Positions 10,149-15,744 of a stretch of 15,744 nucleotides of DNA are shown here, one piece after another (the first letter of the stretch is position 1; each line of letters starts with the position of its first letter). The stretch lies in contig UZAE01012484.1 in assembly GCA_900617975.1 (NCBI GenBank), forward strand, positions 23,984-39,727, written 5' to 3'. A program made the position numbers and the translations under genes. This DNA is from Rodentolepis nana. Lineage: Eukaryota; Platyhelminthes; Cestoda; Cyclophyllidea; Hymenolepididae. The notes beneath the pieces were generated by a model. It was not told where the DNA came from. It saw only the letters and a program-made list of their open reading frames with translations, and did no database searches.

Positions 10149-13100
10149 CTATACGGGTGAAATGTCATCACCATCAAAATTTTCCTCAAGTTTCTTTTTC
10201 CTGTCCAGGCTATCAGCAATTGCTTCTGATGTTGCCGGTATATACATCATCGCCAACGCACCACTACCGGAACGACATCGATCTCTAAAATTTAATATTC
10301 CAAGTTAAATACTCGGCGCAATAAGGTAAAGGTATACGAGTTCCGAATAGAGGATTGAACCCCTCTTTGCAAAATAATGAAGGAGACCTACGATAAGAGA
10401 GTATTTATGTTAAATGGCAGGCGATTTGTTAGTTATCAAGTGAAAAAATGTCGAGAGGGGGGGCAGTAGAATGCTTCAAAGATGTAAAAGAGACAGACAC
10501 AAAGATAGAAAAATGGTGAGTTGAGTACTGTGGAAGTGGTGGAATATGATATACAGTGGAGTGATGGTGGTTTGAAGTCAGAAGTCAACTGCCGGTTAAT
10601 AGACCTTTTTGCCCAGGGTGCACCGCGTTGAGATAATTCTATCGCACACCCCTATAGGAGAGTTTAGATCGCCTTAAAAATGTACGTCCACGTGGTCATG
10701 CTACTTTTTGCTCTTAATAAATTTACTTCATGGGCACTATTCATATGATATGGCAAAAAATTATATATATTATACAGTATATATACATATAGTATACATA
10801 CAGTAAGGTATGAAAATTAAAGATGATGATCCGAAATAAAGCCTGTGGAAAAGGAGATGATGCTTAAAATCCACTTCGATCGTGTTTATTTCCCGTTCGA
10901 CATTTCTTTGGCCAGCTGTTCAGTAAACGCATTCAAGAAAATGCACTTTTGGAATAGCACACAAATTTTGACCGATTTTTATTCCACCAACTAGACCGAA
11001 ATGCATTCAATACTTATGTAAGATGTCGGTGGCCAACTTGCACGCCTGCCAAATCAGTAATCCTAGAAACTATGCTCACTCGTTCACATCAGGGGCGCAG
11101 TCGACCAAATGGGGTGGTTAATTCTGGTCATAGAGATTGGCAGTAATATTCAAGCTACTCATTAGAATGCTTCAAGGGTGCGTACAATGTATGCTTCTAA
11201 TATGGGGTGTGCGATAGACTTATCTCCACGCGGTGCACCCTGGGCAACGTATACTCATACGGCAAAAAAGTCTATTAACCGGCAGTTGACATTTGACTTC
11301 AAACTGCCATGGCCCGACTGCTTGTCATATTCGACCCCTTCCACAGTACTCATCTTACCTTTTTCTCTACCTTTGTGTCTGTCTGCCTCTTTTACATCTG
11401 TGAATCGCTCTTCTGTTCCCCCCCCCCCCCACCATCGTCTTTCTGCTACTTTGATGAACCTTCCCTCTGTGAAGCCCGAAGTCAGCTAAATGGTTAATGA
11501 TAGCTATCAAAACGCTAGCCATTTGAAATAAATAAATATATGCTTCTAATATCCCTCTTAGTAGGCCGGGAATCTTGTCCTGATTTAGAAGTGGACATAA
11601 ATGTACATAAAATTATCTGGATCAGTTGACAATAAATCCTTGATTAAGTTCTTCAACCCTAAAAGTCATCCCCATTCTCTATACTTTATCGATTCATTCC
11701 TGATTTTTGTTCAAAATTAATTCATATATAATTTTTACTATTCTTCTGGGGGTGACTACCCTGCCTCAAATAGGCCCCAGTGATGACAATTGACCAATCT
11801 CCCCCCCCCCCCTCCTCAAACCCATTAGGCTTCGATCCTGTTCCATGGAAAAGGTATTACGGATGCCTTCAGCACGACACTCTCACAGGAGTATTAATAT
11901 ATTTATTCTTCTGACTGTAAGGCGATTCTACAAACTAGTAGCAAGAATCGCCTCATTTAACAGTGAAATTTGGGCATTCATTTGTCTGAATACATATTTC
12001 ATCTGTTAACACATGTGAATAGAAATATGGGTAATATAAATAAAGGAGACACGTGGTTGATATTAAAATTAATGCCAAAATGCCACAACTCACAACAGCC
12101 ACTCCATGGCAAAGAGTAAAGCTGCTCTCTCAGTAGGTACACCAATTGCTGAGAGCACTGTCAACACAAGCACCACACTTGCACTTGGAATACTCGGCAC
12201 TGCCAAAGAGGCAATGAATGTGAGAACTCTGCAATAGAAGAAGAAGAAGTGTGCAAGTAATCACAGCCACGTGTTATATTAAAAATGCATTGGGCTTATA
12301 ATAGCACGCTTACATGATGGTGAATATTTGACCAATATTTAGATCCGAGTGTTCATTTTGCGCAACAAATACGGCAGATGCCGCAATAAAGGCCGCTGGT
12401 GCATCGCCTTTCAAGGTGGCAGTCAGCGGCCCTATTAGCCTGGAGACCTGTTGTCGTACTCCGTATTTGTCTAACCCACTGTAGACCTCAGGAAGAGCTA
12501 AAGCACTATTGTATAAGTTAAAACTAGTTATCGGTGCTAGGGCATATGCAGACCTCCTTTAAGAAAATGATCTTACGGACTAGTTGTTGCGAAAGCAAGG
12601 AAGAACGCTTGAGTTGAGAATTTGAGCAGCCTCAGGGGGTTTTTGCGACTTGCAAGGAAGTAAACGATGATTATTATGAAGAAATGGATGGCGAGGGCGG
12701 TTAGCACGGTGGCCACAAAGAGACCTAATTGCACGAATTCGGATTCAATATCCTCGCGTCCAGCAATTGAACTCGCAACCATGAAAACCACTGCTACTGG
12801 TGTTACTCTGTGTGTGCGCCCGTGTGTGTGAAGAAATTAGTTTTAAATTAAGTTATACAGTCAAATGAGAGGTGGTGAATTGAAGGTGGTGCTCACTTAC
12901 AGTAAGGAAATTGACATAATTCTAGTGACAATAATTGTAACCCCACGGAAGAAATTGACGAAAACGATTGCAATGTCTCCAGAGACTCTTGCCGCTGCTC
13001 CGAAAACGATTGAACAGAATAGCACGCCTAAAGAATATTGTTTTTTTTTCATATCAGGTTATTTACTGTTTTATTAAGTTGTAAGTGCACAAATGAAAAG

Positions 13101-14974
13101 GATTTTCATCAAAATTGTCCTTCAAAATATCGTCTTTAGGGGAAATGCTTGTTGGCAGAATCAAAAGTTGCCTATTGCTACATCAAGTTAGAATGAAGGT
13201 AGCTTGATCTAAGAAAAAAAATCTGGAGATTTCATCGATTTTAGGCCTAATGAAAACTAGCCTAATCATCAGAAAACATGTCAAAGCAAAGCCCGCTGTA
13301 TTTCTCAATCATGGCGTAGCATCCGACTGGGAGAATCGAAGTAATTAACTATTTATTGAAAAGGAAAGGCGTAGACCTTGGGACTGGATTTCAGGATACA
13401 AGAGGAACTTTAATTTGTCCATCGCCATCACGGTATAATGTTCAAAAATCCAAATTTTTAACTCTATTCCATCGGCTCAGAGCAAATAGACAAGTGAACT
13501 GAACTTCGCGGTTTTTTCAGGCCATCGCAATGAATTTACCCCTTTTGTTAACCAAATTGGGGGCAAAAAATAAAGCTTGTCAACTTTTATTTATTTACTT
13601 TTTTTCCTAGTTCTCTTAGGTCGAATCCCTGCTATTAATTAGAAAGGCACTAGATTGATTGGCCATACGGGTTAATATTAAATGGCCTAATGTGAGTTAA
13701 ATTTAATAAGTAGATATTGAGTTAAGCTTATTTGCTCACCAGTCATATTTGTACCACCTTTGTAAGAATTTCCTTGCGTCGTATTGGTAGCAGCATCAAG
13801 CTCTGTTTGGTACTAAAATAAAACAATTTAGTAAATCAATTTAAAATGATGCAATATTGATCTATAGCATTGTTATTTAAATTATATGTACATAAATCTT
13901 TTATTGACGTACGTGATAAATTGTGATTGAAAAGAGGTTGTCTGGAAATATATTACTGAAATATTTTTAGAATGTTAACCTTTTAAGTAATTTTTTTTAA
14001 AACTAATTGTTACATCTTTATACCTGTACTTACTATAAAACATCCTTAAAAATATCCGATACTGTTAATCCAGATGTGGTTGAAATGGGCGGGTTCACGT
14101 TTTCTCCACCTATCAAAGTCCGACTACCTAGGGAAATCAATCCAGCCGTTTATTCGGAAAATTCACATGTAATAAATAAATAAATAAGAATAATCAAATT
14201 TTAGCCTATGAATCTAAACTTGTGTGATGCATATCAAAATGGACTCCGATAAGTCGGCAAACTAATTTAATTCTGACGTAAACTTGTTAATAAGAAGATA
14301 GATGAAAGCTATACCTGGTTGAATAATAAGTGCGAAAGCAGCTCCAAGACATGAGCAAATTAGATCGATGAGGATGATGTAAGTTATTCCAATCAGTCCG
14401 ACTTTGCCCTCCTTCTTTAAGTCCATCGATGCAATAGCTGTGAGGGTTGCGGAACATCATTGCCAAGGTTTTATTTTTAAAAAAATATACATTCATGAAA
14501 TGCAGTTTAAAAGAAATTTACCAACAAGGATACTGGAAGAAATTAGAGGTAGAATCATAAGCTGCAGAAGTCGCAAGTAAATATCAGCCGGCATAGCTGA
14601 AATGGCAAGGGATACGTTTCAAATTAGCTGTTGATTAAAATAGCTATTGACACTGGATAAAACCAAAATGGCAACTTACAGATCCATGTAAGGGCTACCG
14701 GTCCAGGCTTTGTAGCTCTGATTATAAATGCAACTCCAAAGCCCAGACCAACTCCAGCAACGGTTGACAAGGTGAACCAGTTGTCTATTAAGAATTTGAG
14801 ACAGGGGTTGCGATGCTTATGTTTAGTTGAGCCATCATCTGTCTCCCATGCACTCAACTGCTCCCCAACGTCTTTGACTTCTGTTTCTGAAGGATCCAGT
14901 TTGTTTGGGATGAATGAAAAGTCGACTGTTGAATAGGTGTCTTGGGGAGGTGAGAAGTAATGCTCGAGGTATTT
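10149..14974 (-). CDS. SLC1-family transporter-fold protein, divergent, 5' end missing
   Basis: Eleven coding exons: 14974-14680, 14596-14522, 14437-14315, 14127-14034, 13955-13913, 13812-13740, 13027-12901, 12807-12577, 12505-12314, 12228-12094 and 10284-10149. All have GT-AG borders and matching phases; together they give 507 residues and a TAG stop. The first exon starts at AAA directly after an acceptor, with no usable ATG in frame, so an upstream exon is missing. Family features: TM1 (FLIDNWFTLSTVAGVGLGFG), TM2 (LRLLQLMILPLISSSI), AIASMDLKKEGKVG, a glycosylatable loop (sequons near 220 and 232), AASAVFVAQ, an HP2-like ASLAVPSIPSA and LLDRCRS. The family moves glutamate or neutral amino acids with sodium. 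Here NMDGT is KGDAP (386-390), TM3 YY..TT is TYIILI, the HP1 serine run is TTSPALALP, and the N and D after DRxR are G and M. The C-terminus ISPV fits a class I PDZ ligand. Transport activity is doubtful. Confidence 0.9.
10403..10652 (-). mobile_element. SINE-like element, copy 3 (short, P4-less ribozyme head)
   Basis: Reversed copy in the last intron of the SLC1 gene, so it lies in the sense direction of that transcript. The head starts at 10652 (GGGGTGTGCGATAG on the minus strand) and its ribozyme part ends at 10598. P1 and the G1-U wobble are intact, but P4 is missing: GGGCAA runs straight into AAAGGTCTATT. L3 reads TCAACGC, breaking the CC of P1.1, and P2 has one mismatch. The body is about 80 bp shorter than in copies 4 and 5, mostly in the pyrimidine-rich part. 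Flanks show a near-perfect 10-bp duplication (ATAAGAGAGT at 10393, ATAGGAGAGT at 10654). Confidence 0.85.
11190..11203 (+). repeat. 14-bp target-site duplication of SINE copy 4
   Basis: TATGCTTCTAATAT occurs directly before the first G of SINE copy 4 and again at 11539-11552 directly after its tail. The repeats are identical, so the insertion is recent. The length is typical of LINE-driven target-primed insertion, not of LTR integrases (4-6 bp). Confidence 0.95.
11204..11276 (+). ncRNA. HDV-like self-cleaving ribozyme (SINE copy 4)
   Basis: P1 pairs 11204-11210 (GGGGUGU) with 11235-11241 (GCACCCU), 7 bp, opening with the G1-U wobble typical of this class. J1/2 is GC. P2 pairs 11213-11221 with 11268-11276 (9 bp). 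P3 is 3 bp (11222-11224 with 11232-11234, one U-G) and closes loop UCCACGC, whose CC (11226-11227) can form P1.1 with GG at 11242-11243. J1.1/4 is GGGCAA. P4 is CGUAU-ACUC-AUACG (11248-11261). J4/2 is GCAAAA with the catalytic C at 11263. Every core part of the HDV-like double pseudoknot is present. Cleavage is predicted just 5' of 11204, exactly at the insertion junction. Activity is inferred from structure, not shown. Confidence 0.9.
11204..11538 (+). mobile_element. SINE-like element, copy 4 (complete, with HDV-like ribozyme)
   Basis: A 335-bp element in the last intron of the SLC1 gene, antisense to it. Parts in order: ribozyme head 11204-11276; GGCAGTTGAC and TTCAAACTGCC; a pyrimidine-rich middle with CTTTGTGTCTGTCTGCCTC and a C-run near 11420; CCCGAAGTCAGCTAA; a palindromic TGATAGCTATCA at 11498-11509; and a tail ATTTGAAATAAATAAATA. 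It encodes no protein of its own; frames at 11178-11497 are incidental. With perfect duplications and an A/T-type tail, it fits a non-autonomous element moved by a LINE reverse transcriptase. No LINE partner lies in this window. A TTCGACCCC stretch near 11330 faintly recalls a Pol III B box, but no tRNA head is present. Confidence 0.9.
11539..11552 (+). repeat. right target-site duplication of SINE copy 4
   Basis: Identical to 11190-11203. It fixes the 3' end of the element at the end of its AAATAAATA tail. Confidence 0.95.
11800..11812. repeat. poly-C tract
   Basis: A run of about 12 C followed by TCCTC in the last SLC1 intron, not part of a SINE copy. Read on the gene's strand it is a poly-G run. 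Confidence 0.8.
11915..11963. repeat. intronic hairpin with 10-bp perfect stem
   Basis: AGGCGATTCT (11920-11929) and AGAATCGCCT (11944-11953) are exact reverse complements around a 14-nt loop. Beyond a small internal loop, CTGT (11915-11918) can pair with ACAG (11960-11963). It sits in the SLC1 last intron about 130 nt past the donor at 12093. It is unrelated to the SINE copies. Confidence 0.75.
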
Positions 14975-15379
14975 CTAAAGCGTCAAACAGCATGACAATC
15001 CATGTGCAGCAAGCCTTGAGCCGTCTTATTGGCTACACAGTAATAGCGTATGACGATGGTTTGATGAAGCAGATTAGGCTTTGAGTCAAGTGTAACTCTC
15101 ACACATTAAGAGTTGGAAAAGAAATTTAAAAAAGGATTTATCTCGTCTTTTTATTTTCTTTTAAGTGTGTGTGTATCATTGATCACGAAATGACAAATAC
15201 GCAGGGGTTACATTTTTAGCATAACAGAAATAAAATATAAAAAATTAACTTTAAAAGGACTTTTAAAGCTGTGTTCACTAGAATTGATTTTATAAAATAT
15301 CTGCCATTACAATTGAAAATAATTGTCATAGGTTTGCATCGTCAATTACCTTAAAATTTAATTTAATTATATTTTTATA
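14975..15379. other. upstream intron or 5' region of the SLC1 gene
   Basis: AT-rich sequence between the first visible SLC1 exon and SINE copy 5. The acceptor for that exon (TTTGACGCTTTAG on the minus strand) ends at 14975. I could not find an ATG-containing exon here that joins the next one in phase 0. The missing first exon is either very short or lies beyond the window. Confidence 0.5.
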
Positions 15380-15392
15380 AAATTTCCTAACA
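15380..15392 (+). repeat. 13-bp target-site duplication of SINE copy 5
   Basis: AAATTTCCTAACA lies directly before the first G of SINE copy 5 and again at 15716-15728 after its tail, without mismatch. Confidence 0.95.
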
Positions 15393-15465
15393 GGGGTGTG
15401 CGATAGACTTACCTCCACATGGTGCACCCTGGGCAACGTATACTCATACGGCAAAAAAGTCTATT
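15393..15465 (+). ncRNA. HDV-like self-cleaving ribozyme (SINE copy 5)
   Basis: It has the same fold as in copy 4: P1 15393-15399 with 15424-15430; P2 15402-15410 with 15457-15465; P3 ACC/GGU (15411-15413, 15421-15423) with loop UCCACAU; J1.1/4 15431-15436; P4 15437-15450; catalytic C at 15452. P3 is fully Watson-Crick here. The one weak point is loop position 6 (15419), A where copies 1, 3 and 4 have G, which matches a CpG-to-CpA change. Because that G takes part in a conserved G-U contact in HDV, this copy may be slower than copy 4. Confidence 0.87.
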
Positions 15466-15715
15466 AACTGGCAGTTGACCTCAGACTTCAAACTTCCATA
15501 ACCCCACTGTATGTCATATTCGATCCCCTCACAGTACTCATCTAGCCTTTTCTCTGCCTTTGTGTCTGTCTGTCTGTCTGTTACATCTGTGAATCGCTCT
15601 TCTTTCCCCCTGTCGAATTTTTCTCACTTTAATGTTCCTCCCTTCTGTGAAACCCGAAGTCAACTAAAGGGCTAATGATAACTATCAAAATGCCTGCCAT
15701 TTGAAATAAATAAAT
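15393..15715 (+). mobile_element. SINE-like element, copy 5 (complete, with HDV-like ribozyme)
   Basis: A 323-bp element with the same order of parts as copy 4 and perfect 13-bp duplications on both sides. The middle holds a (GTCT)n run near 15565 and a short C-run. A TGAT-AACT-ATCA hairpin (15676-15687) precedes the TTGAAATAAATAAATAAAT tail; some tail bases are shared with the duplication. It lies upstream of the first visible SLC1 exon and antisense to that gene. On the gene's strand its head offers a strong cryptic donor, GGAG/GTAAGT, at 15412-15411. Confidence 0.9.
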
Positions 15716-15728
15716 AAATTTCCTAACA
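15716..15728 (+). repeat. right target-site duplication of SINE copy 5
   Basis: Exact repeat of 15380-15392, directly after the AAATAAAT tail. Confidence 0.95.
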
Positions 15729-15744
15729 TGATAAAATGCGGAGG

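Noticed and set aside
10350..10368. tRNA T-arm-like sequence on the minus strand (GGGGTTCAATCC)
   Set aside because: The arm can pair, but no acceptor stem, D arm or anticodon arm could be placed around it.
11204..11280. Hammerhead ribozyme in the SINE, as in schistosome repeats
   Set aside because: The hammerhead core CTGATGA with a partner GAAA is missing; the helices and conserved strands fit the HDV-like fold instead.
11280..11345. Pol III A and B boxes in the SINE body
   Set aside because: TGGCAGTTGAC and TTCGACCCC give only weak partial matches, and the head is a ribozyme, not a tRNA. Not strong enough to annotate.
14287..14496. 69-codon minus-strand frame
   Set aside because: It is an alternative frame over SLC1 exon 14437-14315; the true frame there reads AIASMDLKKEGKVG.
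14624..14857. A start at 14857 for the SLC1 gene
   Set aside because: The codon there is TTG, not ATG. The family-like frame continues upstream to an acceptor at 14976-14975, so the exon starts at 14974 and the true start lies in an unseen exon. The lower end of this frame also runs past the donor at 14679-14678 into an intron.
15393..15715. Reading the repeat as a solo LTR or TRIM element
   Set aside because: Duplications of 13-14 bp and an AAAT-repeat tail fit target-primed insertion. LTR elements leave 4-6 bp duplications and TG...CA ends, which are absent.

Overview
The window reads as nuclear DNA of a parasitic flatworm, most likely a tapeworm. It is AT-rich, has long gene-poor stretches, very short introns (one of 34 nt, many of 70-100 nt), GT-AG splicing, and decayed Ty3/gypsy remains. 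The organism call is inference from style, not from a marker gene.

Layout. Bases 1-7262 hold no intact gene that I can support. They contain one copy of a SINE-like repeat (1658-1953), a heavily broken Ty3/gypsy-type retrotransposon on the plus strand (roughly 3348-6290, with a recognisable integrase part at 5802-6040) and a perfect 22-bp palindrome. A second SINE copy lies at 7263-7590. Two multi-exon genes follow, both on the minus strand. At 7916-9490 there is a three-exon gene for a 488-residue, cysteine-containing, single-pass membrane protein that I do not recognise. At 10149-14974 there are the last eleven coding exons of an SLC1-family (glutamate/neutral amino acid transporter fold) gene whose first exon was not found. 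Three more SINE copies sit in or upstream of this gene: 10403-10652 (minus) and 11204-11538 (plus) in its 1.8-kb last intron, and 15393-15715 (plus) upstream of its first visible exon.

The most unusual thing is the repeat. Its first 73 nt fold into a complete hepatitis-delta-virus-like (HDV-like) self-cleaving ribozyme: nested double pseudoknot, G1-U wobble at the cleavage site, a 3-bp P3 with a UCC loop, the conserved CUGGGCAAC strand, a P4 hairpin, and the catalytic C in a GCAAA joiner. Two copies keep the catalytic parts. Both are flanked by perfect 13-14 bp target-site duplications, and in both the predicted cleavage site is exactly the 5' integration junction. The element is therefore best read as a SINE-like non-LTR passenger whose 5' end is cut by its own ribozyme and whose 3' end carries a small hairpin and an AAATAAATAAAT-type tail.

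The second unusual thing is the SLC1 protein. Its reading frame and splice sites are intact, yet the motifs that bind sodium in this family (NMDGT, the YY..TT stretch of TM3, the N and D after DRxRT) are replaced, while the aspartate and arginine of TM8 are kept. It may be an uncoupled or repurposed member of the family.
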